From NCBI RefSeq assembly GCF_024701375.2, contig NZ_CP113910.1, positions 6,386,001 to 6,450,000 on the forward strand: a DNA stretch of 64,000 nucleotides, read 5' to 3'. Each line of letters opens with the position of its first letter. Position 1 is the stretch's first letter. Below, piece by piece: positions 43,842 to 52,605 of this stretch. Source of the stretch: Streptomyces sp. KMM 9044 (GTDB taxonomy: Bacteria > Actinomycetota > Actinomycetes > Streptomycetales > Streptomycetaceae). Both the position numbers and the translations under genes were made by a program. The notes beneath the pieces are model-generated. The model was given only the letters and a program-made list of their open reading frames with translations. It searched no databases and was not told where the DNA came from.

Positions 43842-44824
43842 GACCCGTGCGCTTCGTGGCCCTCGGAGACTCACTGACCGAGGGCGTGGGGGATCGCACC
43901 GCCGGCGGATGGCGGGGCTGGGCCGCGCTGCTCGCCGGGTCGCTCGGTGAGCAGCCCGCGCGGTTCACCAACCTCGCGAGGAGCGGGGCGCGGACGTGCG
44001 ACGTGCTCGAAGCGCAGCTGACCGCGGCGCTGACCCTGGAGCCCGAGCTGGTCTCGGTCGTCGTCGGGGTCAACGACACGCTGCGCCAGAGCTTCGACAT
44101 CCACGCCGTCGACAGACGACTGGACCAGGTGTACGCGGCCTGCACCGCCCAGGGGGCCGTGCTGCTCACCGCGCGCCTGCCCGACCCCGGCGGCGTCATG
44201 GGCCTGCCCGGGGCACTGGCCAGGCCGCTGGCCCGGCGGCAGCGTGCGGTCAACACCGTCGTCCACGCACTGTCCGACCGCTACGGCGCGGTCCACCTGC
44301 ACGCCGGTGAGGACGACTGGGTCACCGACCGCGCGATGTGGAGCGTGGACCGGATGCATCCCGGAGAGCGGGGGCACCGTCAACTGGCGCTGAGGTTCCG
44401 CGCACTGCTGGCGGAACGTGGCCTCGCGGCCGGACCGGCGCCCTCGCCGGAGCCGCAGTCCGCGGCGCCCGCCCCGGGGGCGAGCCTGTGGTGGATGGTC
44501 ACCGCCGGCACCGGATGGGTGGCCCGCCGGTGCACCGACCTGCTGCCCCAGCTCCTCATGCTCGCCGCCGACGAACTGCGGCATCGCGCGCGGGGCACGA
44601 GCATCCGGCTCGACCTGCGGGCCTCCGCCTCGGTGTCGGCGGCACTTGCGCCGTCGTACGAGGTCTCCGGGAGTCGCCCTGCCGGTTCGACGCGCTCTCC
44701 GAGGCGGTGCGCGAAGCGTGCGCTGCGGCGCGCGAAGGCGACTGGAACGCAGTGGGTACGGCCAACATCCACTTCCACCGGGAACTGGTGGCGCCGGCCG
44801 GCAGCGAACGCACGAACGAGCTGA
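43838..44824 (+). CDS. SGNH/GDSL hydrolase with an aberrant C-terminus
   Basis: A GDSL esterase/acyltransferase-type protein. The blocks are FVALGDSLTEGVGD (catalytic Ser), LARSGARTCD (Gly), VVVGVNDTLRQ (Asn) and DRMHPGERGH (Asp and His of the triad), all in the first 190 residues. After about residue 250 the sequence becomes an Arg/Ser/Thr-rich stretch up to 328 residues. This stretch is the wrong-frame reading of a GntR-type FCD domain. The natural stop has been lost by fusion with that remnant, so the last 70 or so residues are not native. The enzymatic core is intact. It overlaps the GT4 gene by 4 nt. Confidence 0.8.
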   Translation: MRPVRFVALGDSLTEGVGDRTAGGWRGWAALLAGSLGEQPARFTNLARSGARTCDVLEAQLTAALTLEPELVSVVVGVNDTLRQSFDIHAVDRRLDQVYAACTAQGAVLLTARLPDPGGVMGLPGALARPLARRQRAVNTVVHALSDRYGAVHLHAGEDDWVTDRAMWSVDRMHPGERGHRQLALRFRALLAERGLAAGPAPSPEPQSAAPAPGASLWWMVTAGTGWVARRCTDLLPQLLMLAADELRHRARGTSIRLDLRASASVSAALAPSYEVSGSRPAGSTRSPRRCAKRALRRAKATGTQWVRPTSTSTGNWWRRPAANARTS

Positions 44825-45048
44825 TGCGCGGCGTGTTCGCTGAACCGAGGCCGGCTTTCCACGTGGTGGACGAACCTCGCCGGCTGCACGAACCGTACAC
44901 GGCCCGCAATGCGGACATCCTCCGGGCTCTGCGGTCCGGGGAGCGGGACCGGGCCGAGGCGCTGCCGGCGGGGTACCTCGACGACTCGCCCGAGCGCATG
45001 GCGGAGGCGTACCGGCGCAGGGCGGGGGAGGAGGAACGGGGTGTGTGA
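44600..45048 (+). pseudogene. GntR-family FCD (FadR C-terminal) domain remnant
   Basis: In the frame that stops at 45048, from about 44690 the translation is CRFDALSEAVREACAAAREG, NIHFHRELVAPAGSERTNEL and ARNADILRALRSGERDRAEA, then DDSPERMAEAYRR. This is the FCD ligand domain of GntR regulators (H-R-E-L, and the A-I-L-x-A-L-R-x-G helix). The N-terminal helix-turn-helix is absent, and the beginning is out of frame. It overlaps the end of the SGNH frame. This is a decayed regulator brought in by deletion or insertion. Confidence 0.65.
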
Positions 45049-45117
45049 CAACCGCGACACCGTGACGCGTCTGCGTCGTTCGGGTGGTTGTCAGGCCGAG
45101 GACCTAGTCTGTGCACC

Positions 45118-46644
45118 GTGACTTCACCAGCATCGACGGACAGTGCTCCGCCCCAGCTCAGCGCGGGGCCGCGGCCCGCGCTGGGCCCGGCGGCCGACGA
45201 GGGGCTGGCCCGGCGGCTGCGCGCGCTCGCCTGCACCGCGCCGTTGCACGACCTCGACGCGCGCAAGGCCAACCTGGCCGGCGAGTACTCGGTGTACGGC
45301 ATGGCGGAGATCGCCCTGGCGGCCATCGACCTGGTCACGCTGAACATGGACTTCGACACGGGCGCCGACCACGAACAGATAGTGGCCCGGCTCATCCCTC
45401 GCATCGCCGCCCAGGCCCCGCGCCGGCCCGCCGGTGAGCACGAGCGGGCGGCCCGCTGGGTCCTGGAGAACCTGATCAACGTCGGCAGCGTCGACCGCGG
45501 CTTCCGCACCGTGTACGGCGTGTTCGGCGCGGACGGCACCTACGTTCGCCGCGACTACGACTTCAAGCTCATCGAAGAGGTCCCCGGCCCCGGCGGCACG
45601 GTCTACCTCCGCACCACGGACGAGGCGGTCAACGTCCTGGTCGGCGCCCTGGACACCGACGTCACCAGCGCCCAGATCGCCGCCGAGGTCAAGCTCGAGG
45701 TACTCATCAACCGCGGCAGGCTCGCCGACGCCCAGCTCGCCGCCGAGCAGGCCCGCTACCGGACCGTGCAGTACTCCGAGTCCCTGCGCCGCGCGCTGGA
45801 CGCCACCCGGCGCAATGTGCGCGCGGTGGACTGGCTGAGTGCCGTCCCGGACATGATCGCCGAGGCCCTGGACCACGTCGCGGACCGGTACCGCCACGAG
45901 AACGCGATCCTCACCAACATCCGCAGAGCCCGCGACGAGTCGGAGGACCCGGAGCACAAGCGCAGGGCCGCCGAACTGGTGGACATCGTCAAGGACTGCA
46001 TCCGCAGGCACACCCAGCTGCAGTCCCGGCTGCTGGAGGCCGGCCCACTGTTCCGCGCCGAACAGGACCGACAGGCCTTCGCCACCCCCGCGTCGTCCTC
46101 GGGCACGGACCTCTACGGACACCTCCTGGCGCCGCTGCTCCCGCTGCCCCTGGAGCAGGCGGTCCGGGTCACCGACGCCTTCTTCGCCCGCGGCACCGGA
46201 CTGCGTACACCGGTGTCCGTCCGGGTCGCCGACCTCGTCGGCATCCTGCTGACCCCGCCGGTGGAGCGGGAGCACCTGGGCGCCGAGATGCCGGAACCGG
46301 ACCTGATCGCCACGCCGGACGACAGCCGCTTCACCGAGGGGCAGCTGGCGGCCGCGACCACATTGCTGGAACTGCCGGCCGACGCGCCCCGCCGGCTGTC
46401 CGGACTGCTCGCCGAGGCACGCCGTCAGGACCCCGAACTGCCGTACCTGGTGGCCCTGCTGGCGGTCCACGCCGCCAGCCCGCCGGTCGGCACCGCCTAC
46501 CGCCAGGGCGAGCGGCGGCTGCTCTTCGCGGTGGACGACGGCGTCGAGTTGGAGGATCCCGAGTTCGGCGGCGCCGACCTCATCGTCGGCACGGCCCTGC
46601 TCGACGCGGCGGGCATGGCGGCGGACCGGACGGAGGCGGCGTGA
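45118..46644 (+). CDS. MukF/MksF/JetA-type kleisin subunit of a condensin-like complex
   Basis: A 508-residue, mostly helical protein. The middle part, RTTDEAVNVLVGALDTDVTS with AEVKLEVLINRGRLADAQLA and RYRTVQYSESLRRAL, has the look of MukF/MksF and JetA: a neck helix and winged ends that bridge the SMC heads. GERRLLFAVDDGVELED begins the C-terminal part. A TAGTCT -10 box ends seven bases before GTG 45118, so the mRNA may be leaderless. It is the first gene of the three-gene set with the MksE-like and SMC genes. The subunit call rests mostly on context and fold style; an HMM search would settle it. Confidence 0.62.
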   Translation: MTSPASTDSAPPQLSAGPRPALGPAADEGLARRLRALACTAPLHDLDARKANLAGEYSVYGMAEIALAAIDLVTLNMDFDTGADHEQIVARLIPRIAAQAPRRPAGEHERAARWVLENLINVGSVDRGFRTVYGVFGADGTYVRRDYDFKLIEEVPGPGGTVYLRTTDEAVNVLVGALDTDVTSAQIAAEVKLEVLINRGRLADAQLAAEQARYRTVQYSESLRRALDATRRNVRAVDWLSAVPDMIAEALDHVADRYRHENAILTNIRRARDESEDPEHKRRAAELVDIVKDCIRRHTQLQSRLLEAGPLFRAEQDRQAFATPASSSGTDLYGHLLAPLLPLPLEQAVRVTDAFFARGTGLRTPVSVRVADLVGILLTPPVEREHLGAEMPEPDLIATPDDSRFTEGQLAAATTLLELPADAPRRLSGLLAEARRQDPELPYLVALLAVHAASPPVGTAYRQGERRLLFAVDDGVELEDPEFGGADLIVGTALLDAAGMAADRTEAA

Positions 46645-46825
46645 TGATGCTTTCGCCGGGGATCCGGCCACCGTCCACGGCCGACGGCCCCGGGACAGCA
46701 GTCCGCGTGCTCCGCGCTGTCGGCACGGGCCGTGCCGCTCGTACGGTCCGCGCAGTCCGCGGCGCCTTCACCGGCCTTCCTGCCGTTTCTGCCGCTCCCG
46801 TCGTTGCCCCGTGCGAGGAGGACCC

Positions 46826-47713
46826 GTGTCCGTGACCGAGCATGCCGAGTGGAGCGAGGCGGAGTCCTCCGCCGTACCGGCGGGCGGGGCCGTCACCCCC
46901 GCCGACGCCGCCGACGCGGCACGGCTCGTCGCCTTCGGCCTCCAGCCCAAGCTCCAGCCGGCCCGTGACCAGGAGTACGCGGACTTGCTGCGCCGCTACC
47001 GCGAGGACCCGCCGTTCGCGCGGCTCACCGACGCCGTGGCCACCGGCCTCGGCCTGATCGTCCTGGAGGTGTCCCCACGCGCGGGAATGGCCGTGACCGC
47101 CGCCGAGGACTCGGTGTTCGCCATCCGCATGGGCGACTACGCGCGGCGCACCTCCGCCGACGGCGGGGACAGGTTCCTGCACGGACTCGCGCACCTTGCC
47201 GTCGCCGTCATGGCGTTCCCGCGCCCCGAGGACCTCGCCGACGACGGCTACATCGGGCGGGTCACCGTCAACGGCGTCGACGCCTTCGTGCGCCAGACCT
47301 GCCACCGGCTCGAGGAGCGGGCAGCGGAGCAGGGCGAGAACACCGACCCGGCCAGTGACGCCCCCGGGCTGGAGACAGCCTGGCGGATCTGGGCGAGACG
47401 CAGCGCAACCGGCGCCACCAAGGACGCACGCAGGCTCGCGGGCTCGACCACCGGCATCGTCGCCAAGGCCGCTGCCTTCCTCACCGACTCCGGCTTCCTG
47501 CAACGCACCGGCGACGACAACGGCGGCACCTACCGCACAACGGCCCGTTACCAGCTGCAGGTACGCGACCTGGCCGGCAGCGCGGCCCTGGCCGAACTGC
47601 TGGAGCTGGGCGTCGTCCCGGTCACCGACGGCACCCCGACCCTGCTGCCCGCAGACAGCGGAGAGGACCTGGATCTGGTGGCCGACGCAGGACTGCCCTT
47701 CCACTCGACCTGA
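46826..47713 (+). CDS. MksE/JetB-type winged-helix subunit
   Basis: A 295-residue soluble protein. Segments such as AVATGLGLIVLEVSPRAGMA, HLAVAVMAFPRPEDLADDGY and AFLTDSGFLQRTGDDNGGTY with TTARYQLQVRDLA give a tandem winged-helix pattern, as in MukE/MksE and JetB, which bind the kleisin. GGAGG at 46817-46821 precedes two possible GTG starts (46826, 46832); the first is used here. The 181-nt gap after the kleisin gene holds no supported gene. Between its stop and the SMC gene is a (TTCC)7 repeat. The assignment is by context and general fold. Confidence 0.6.
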   Translation: MSVTEHAEWSEAESSAVPAGGAVTPADAADAARLVAFGLQPKLQPARDQEYADLLRRYREDPPFARLTDAVATGLGLIVLEVSPRAGMAVTAAEDSVFAIRMGDYARRTSADGGDRFLHGLAHLAVAVMAFPRPEDLADDGYIGRVTVNGVDAFVRQTCHRLEERAAEQGENTDPASDAPGLETAWRIWARRSATGATKDARRLAGSTTGIVAKAAAFLTDSGFLQRTGDDNGGTYRTTARYQLQVRDLAGSAALAELLELGVVPVTDGTPTLLPADSGEDLDLVADAGLPFHST

Positions 47714-47784
47714 GCCGCCGACCCCGCCGGCACCGCGGCCCCGCCGCCCACCTTCGCGTCCCCCGCCCCTGTCCCCCGTCCCCG

Positions 47785-47812
47785 TTCCTTCCTTCCTTCC
47801 TTCCTTCCTTCC
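47785..47812 (+). repeat. (TTCC)7 tetranucleotide microsatellite
   Basis: Seven perfect TTCC units lie in the 137-nt gap before the SMC gene, 38 nt upstream of its ATG. Such runs are rare in this genome's sequence and prone to slippage. In mRNA it is a UUCC tract upstream of the ribosome site, so changes in length could alter spacing, structure or pausing but not the reading frame. Confidence 0.95.
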
Positions 47813-47850
47813 GAGCCACCCCGACCTGCCGAAGACTTCGAGAGTCCGCC

Positions 47851-50800
47851 ATGTACGAGCTGTCCCGGGTCCGCCTCTACTCCATCGGACCCGCCGGTGC
47901 GCGCTACGCCGACACCGTGCTTGACCTGCGCGGTGTCGGTGAGACTGTGCCGCAGCCTGCGCCGACGCAGGCGGAGTTCTTCGCGGAGGAGCCCGTCGGC
48001 CCGCCCCGCCGGCCCGCACCCGCCGGGGTGCTTTTCCTGGAGAACGGCGGCGGCAAGTCCGTCCTCCTGAAACTGATCTTCTCCGTGATGCTCCCGGGCC
48101 ACCGCAACACTCTCGGCGGTGCCAGCTCCGGTGTGCTGCGCAAGTTCTTGCTGGCCGACGACTGCGGCCATGTGGCCCTGGAGTGGCAGCACGTGCTGAC
48201 CGGCGAGTGCGTCGTCGTGGGCAAGGCCAGCGAATGGCGCGGGCGCCAGGTCTCCAACGACCCGAGGAAGTTCGCCGAGGCCTGGTACTCCCTGCGGCCC
48301 GGCCCGGGGCTCAGCCTGGACAACCTTCCCGTCGCCGAGGCCACCTCCGTACGGCCGCCCGCCGACGGACAGTCGGGGGCGCGGGGCCGCCGCCGCACCA
48401 TGAAGGGCTTCCGGGACGCGCTCACGGAGGCGGGCAGGACGTATCCGCACCTGGAGGTGCACTGGGAAGAGACCCATGAGCGCTGGACCGAACACCTCGG
48501 CGAGCTGGGACTCGACCCCGAACTCTTCCGCTACCAGCGGGAGATGAACGCCGACGAGGGCGAGGCCGCCGGCCTCTTCGCGGTCAAGAAGGACTCCGAC
48601 TTCACCGACCTGCTGCTGCGCGCGGTCACCGACACCCGTGACACCGACGGACTCGCCGACCTGGTCGGCGGCTTCGGCAACAAGCTGGGCCGACGCGCCG
48701 AGCTGATCGCCGAACGGGACTTCACCGCCGGGTCCGTCGAACTCCTCGGCCGGATCGTCGAAGCCGCCGGCGCCCGCACCCGGGCGCGCGAGATCCACAC
48801 CGCCGCCGAGCGCCGCACCCGCACCCTGGCCCGCAGGCTCTCCGCGCGCGGCCACCAGGAACACCTCCGCGCCGCGGACCTAGCCCACCGGGTCACCGCC
48901 GCCGCCCACACCGTGACCAGGGCCGGGGCGGAGTGCGAGCACAGCGCGTTGATCTCCGCGGAGATCGCCTACCGGCACGCCTCCCTGGCTCTGGCCGCGA
49001 CCGAGAAGTCCGCCGCGGCCCAGAAGCGTGAACTCGCCGACGCACGCACCCTGCACGCGGCCTGGCAGGCCGCCGAGGCGGCGCTGCGCCACCGGGCCGC
49101 CGCAGACAGGGTCGCCAGGGTCTCCGCCGCGATCCAGGAGGCCGAGCGGGACGCGGCACCGGCTCTCGCCGCCCGCGCCAAGGCCGCCGTCGACCTCGTA
49201 CGTGCCCTGCACACGGCCGCCCAGAACGCCGAGAACCTCGCCAACGAGGAGGAGGAGCGGTCCGCCGCTCTGCAGGAGGTCAGCGACACGGCCCACCGCG
49301 ACGCCACCTCCGCCGCGACCGAGGCACAGCGCGCCCGCAGCGAGATCGGCCACCTCCGGCAGCGGCTCGCCGAGGTCGAGCAGGAGACCGCCGAGGCCGT
49401 CCGGGCCGGCTGGCTCGACGACAGTGCCCCCGACGCCGACCCGGCCCGCGCCGCCCTCGCGGCCAGCGACGCGGAGAAGACCGCGGTCGCCGCCTGGGGC
49501 GCGGCCCGTGAGGCTTCCCACCGGGCGACCGAGCACGCGCGTGAGGCCGCGGCAGGCGAGGTCCGCGCAGAACTCACCGCCGCCCGCGCGGCGGACGCGG
49601 CCACGGCGGCCGGCCGCGCCCACGAGGGCGAGCTGCGTACCGCCCAGGCGCTGGCCGCCGAGGAACGCCCGGCCGAACTGCTCGGCCTGGCCGGCACCGG
49701 AACCCGCCCGTCCGTGCCGAGGTCCCGCCCCGGCAGGGACACCGAGCCGGGCGGCGACCCCGTCACCGAAGGCGCCCTCACCGCCACGGAACTGGACCGC
49801 TTCGCCGACGACCTGCACGAACTGCTCGAGGAGGCGGTCTCCTCCGCCGAACGGCAGCTGTTCGAACTGCGCACCGCCGCCGCCGACGACGCCCGCATCC
49901 TCGGTGCCCTCGGCGACGGCGGACTGCTGCCGCCGGGACCGGATGTGCTGGCCACGGTCGAGTTCCTCGGCGAGCACGGCATCCCCGCCCTGCCCGGCTG
50001 GCGCTACCTCGCCCAGGCCGTCGACCCCGCCGACCACGCGCGCGTGCTCGCCGCCCGCCCCGAACTGGTCGATGGCGTTGTCATCACCGACCCGGACTCC
50101 CACACCCGCGCCCGAGAGGTCCTGAGCGACGCCGCCCTGCTGCCCCGCTCCGCGGTCGCCGTGGGCACGGCCGCCGCCCTCCTCGCGCCGGCCCCGGCAC
50201 CGGAGGCGGACACCGGCGATGTCTTCCTGGTACCGCCGAACCCGGCCATGCACGACGAGCACGCCGCCGACGAGGAACGGCAGACACTGCGCGCCCGTGC
50301 GACCGCACGCGACGAGGAGATCCGGGCGCTCGCGGCACGGCTCGCCAAGGACCGCGAACTGACCGCGCGGCTCACCTCCTGGCGCACCGGCTGCCCGGCC
50401 GGCCGGCTCACCGAACTGGCCCGCGCCGCCCACGACGCCCGCGCCTTCGCGCAGGAGTCCGAGGCGGAGCTGGCCGAGGCACGCGCCGTGCGAGCGGAGG
50501 CCGAGGAGACCGCGGCCGAGGCTGCCCGGGTGCGTGACGAGCGCCAGGAGGTCGCACAGAAGGCCAGGCGTGCCGCCGACGCCCTCGCGGGACTCGCCTT
50601 CCGGCTCCGCGAACGGGCAGGCCGGCAGGCCAGTCTGCGTGGACTGGCCGACGACGCCACCGAGGCGGAGGCCCGCGCCCAGGCCTGCCTGGAGCGCGCG
50701 CGGGCCGCCGACGAGGACCGGCGCGGCGCACAGCGGGCCGCCGACGACGCCCGGCGCACCGCGCGTGCGCTGCGTGCCGAGCGCTCGGAGATCGCCGGCG

Positions 50801-52500
50801 CCCCCGACGACGTATCCGGTGATCCGCCCGGGGCCGGCACCGAGCCGCCGCGGGTCTCTCTGCCTGCCCTGCGCGAGGCCTACCGTGCCGCGTCCCAGGT
50901 GTACGAGAAGGTCGGTGTCGGAGCCGATCTGCGCGCCGAGCAGGCCCGCGCGGAGAGCGACGAGAGCACGGCCCGCGCGGAGCTGGACCGGCTGAGCAAC
51001 AAGGTCCGCAACCGCGCGGAGCAGCTGCTCGAGTCGCCCGAGGGCTCGGACGGCCCCAGCCGGCAGGCCGCCGCTGCCCGCGCCGAGGAGCTGGTGCAGC
51101 TCCTGGAGACCCGCACGACGAGCGCGAGCGAGCAACTCGGCCGGCTGCGCGGCGAGGCAGAACGGCTGGCGCCCGAGGACGGCGACCGGCACACCGCGCT
51201 TCCCGAGGAGATGGTGCCGCGCGACGCCGAGCACGCACAGGCGCTGCTGCGTACCGCCACGGCCGAACTGGCCGCCCTGACCGGGGAGCTGGACAACGCC
51301 AGGGAGATCCACGGCGAACTCCTCGACGCGCACCGCGCCGCAGAGGACGCGGCCGGAGGATTCGACGAGATCACCGCCATGCTCCGCGACCTGCTGCGGG
51401 AACACGCCTTTGAGGAGGAGCCGGAGCAGTCCGACCCCTATCCCGGCAACCCGGAGGAGGCCCGCCGGTCCGCCGCGGAAGCCCGCAGGTCACTGCGGGT
51501 CTGCGCAGCCGGCCTGTCCGCCGCCGAGTCCGCGGTGCGCGAAGCCAGCGACATCCTCGTCCGGCACGCCAACTCCACACGCTACGAGCAGGTCCGCACC
51601 CCCGCGCGGCAGCAGATCCGCGAGCTGCCCGCCTCCGCGCTGCCCGAGCACGCCCAGAAGTGGGCGGACGCCTTCGCTCCCCGGCTCCGGGTTCTCACCG
51701 ACGAACTGGCACAGCTGGAACGCAACCGCGACTCGATCGTGGACCGGCTCAGAGGGCTCGTCGAGTCGGCCCTCGCCACTCTGCGCTCCGCCCAGCGGCT
51801 GTCCCGGCTGCCCGAAGGGCTCGGCGAGTGGTCCGGGCAGGAATTCCTGCGCATCCGCTTCGAGGAACCCGACCAGGCGACCCTCACCGAGCGGCTCGGC
51901 GAGGTCGTCGACGAGGCGACCCGCGCGGCCGTCCGCAAGAACTCCGACCTGCGCCGCGACGGGATGTCCCTGCTGCTGCGCGGAGTCGCCGCCGCCGTCC
52001 GGCCGAAGGGCATCGCCGTCGAGATCCTCAAACCGGACGCGGTGCTGCGCGCGGAGCGGGTGCCCGTCGGACAGATGGGCGACGTGTTCTCCGGAGGGCA
52101 GCTGCTCACCGCCGCGATCGCCCTGTACTGCACGATGGCCGCGCTGCGCTCCAACGACCGGGGCCGCGACCGGCACCGGCACGCCGGGACCCTGTTCCTC
52201 GACAACCCCATCGGCCGCGCCAACGCCACCTACCTGCTGGAGCTCCAGAGGGCCGTGGCCGACGCGCTCGGTGTGCAGCTCCTCTACACCACCGGCCTGT
52301 TCGACACGACGGCCCTCGCGGAGTTCCCCCTGGTCATCCGCCTGCGGAACGACGCCGACCTGCGAGCGGGGCTCAAGTACATCAGCGTCGAGGAGCACTT
52401 GAGGCCGGGCCTGCCCCGGGAGACCCCCGAAGAGGGAGCCGTGCACAGCGAGATCACGGCCACCCGGATGTTCAAGAGGCCCGCCCCTGCGAACGGTTGA
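47851..52500 (+). CDS. MukB/MksB/JetC-type SMC ATPase
   Basis: A 1549-residue SMC-like protein. Walker A is LENGGGKSVLLK (residues about 63-74). Long Ala/Glu/Arg coiled coils run from about 250 to 650 and 800 to 1330. A globular hinge-like part (about 675-800) includes GIPALPGWRYLAQAVDP and DGVVITDPDSHTRAREVL. The ABC signature VFSGGQLLTAA is near 1411 and Walker B AGTLFLDNPIG near 1446, with Asn where SMC proteins usually have the catalytic Glu. The size and layout match MukB/MksB/JetC. It should bind DNA with the two preceding subunits and act in chromosome folding or plasmid restriction. Confidence 0.75.
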   Translation: MYELSRVRLYSIGPAGARYADTVLDLRGVGETVPQPAPTQAEFFAEEPVGPPRRPAPAGVLFLENGGGKSVLLKLIFSVMLPGHRNTLGGASSGVLRKFLLADDCGHVALEWQHVLTGECVVVGKASEWRGRQVSNDPRKFAEAWYSLRPGPGLSLDNLPVAEATSVRPPADGQSGARGRRRTMKGFRDALTEAGRTYPHLEVHWEETHERWTEHLGELGLDPELFRYQREMNADEGEAAGLFAVKKDSDFTDLLLRAVTDTRDTDGLADLVGGFGNKLGRRAELIAERDFTAGSVELLGRIVEAAGARTRAREIHTAAERRTRTLARRLSARGHQEHLRAADLAHRVTAAAHTVTRAGAECEHSALISAEIAYRHASLALAATEKSAAAQKRELADARTLHAAWQAAEAALRHRAAADRVARVSAAIQEAERDAAPALAARAKAAVDLVRALHTAAQNAENLANEEEERSAALQEVSDTAHRDATSAATEAQRARSEIGHLRQRLAEVEQETAEAVRAGWLDDSAPDADPARAALAASDAEKTAVAAWGAAREASHRATEHAREAAAGEVRAELTAARAADAATAAGRAHEGELRTAQALAAEERPAELLGLAGTGTRPSVPRSRPGRDTEPGGDPVTEGALTATELDRFADDLHELLEEAVSSAERQLFELRTAAADDARILGALGDGGLLPPGPDVLATVEFLGEHGIPALPGWRYLAQAVDPADHARVLAARPELVDGVVITDPDSHTRAREVLSDAALLPRSAVAVGTAAALLAPAPAPEADTGDVFLVPPNPAMHDEHAADEERQTLRARATARDEEIRALAARLAKDRELTARLTSWRTGCPAGRLTELARAAHDARAFAQESEAELAEARAVRAEAEETAAEAARVRDERQEVAQKARRAADALAGLAFRLRERAGRQASLRGLADDATEAEARAQACLERARAADEDRRGAQRAADDARRTARALRAERSEIAGAPDDVSGDPPGAGTEPPRVSLPALREAYRAASQVYEKVGVGADLRAEQARAESDESTARAELDRLSNKVRNRAEQLLESPEGSDGPSRQAAAARAEELVQLLETRTTSASEQLGRLRGEAERLAPEDGDRHTALPEEMVPRDAEHAQALLRTATAELAALTGELDNAREIHGELLDAHRAAEDAAGGFDEITAMLRDLLREHAFEEEPEQSDPYPGNPEEARRSAAEARRSLRVCAAGLSAAESAVREASDILVRHANSTRYEQVRTPARQQIRELPASALPEHAQKWADAFAPRLRVLTDELAQLERNRDSIVDRLRGLVESALATLRSAQRLSRLPEGLGEWSGQEFLRIRFEEPDQATLTERLGEVVDEATRAAVRKNSDLRRDGMSLLLRGVAAAVRPKGIAVEILKPDAVLRAERVPVGQMGDVFSGGQLLTAAIALYCTMAALRSNDRGRDRHRHAGTLFLDNPIGRANATYLLELQRAVADALGVQLLYTTGLFDTTALAEFPLVIRLRNDADLRAGLKYISVEEHLRPGLPRETPEEGAVHSEITATRMFKRPAPANG

Positions 52501-52515
52501 CCGGGCAGCCTCTCC

Positions 52516-52535
52516 CCGGGGCACCGGTGCCCCGG
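52516..52535. terminator. Palindromic terminator after the SMC gene
   Basis: CCGGGGCACCGGTGCCCCGG is a perfect 20-bp palindrome 15 nt after the SMC stop. It faces the end of the minus-strand gene at 52606, so it may serve both. Confidence 0.6.
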
Positions 52536-52605
52536 CCCGTGCGAGCGGGCCCCGGGCCTGATCGGGTGTCCCGCAGGGCGGCGGAGCGTCAGGGGCAGGG
52601 CGGAA

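Noticed and set aside
46641..46835. 64-codon frame between the kleisin and MksE-like genes
   Set aside because: Low-complexity Ala/Arg/Val translation; the MksE-like ribosome site lies within it.
48880..51405. 841-codon minus-strand frame inside the SMC gene
   Set aside because: Gly/Arg/Val-rich antisense shadow of coiled-coil codons; the plus-strand protein has clear motifs.
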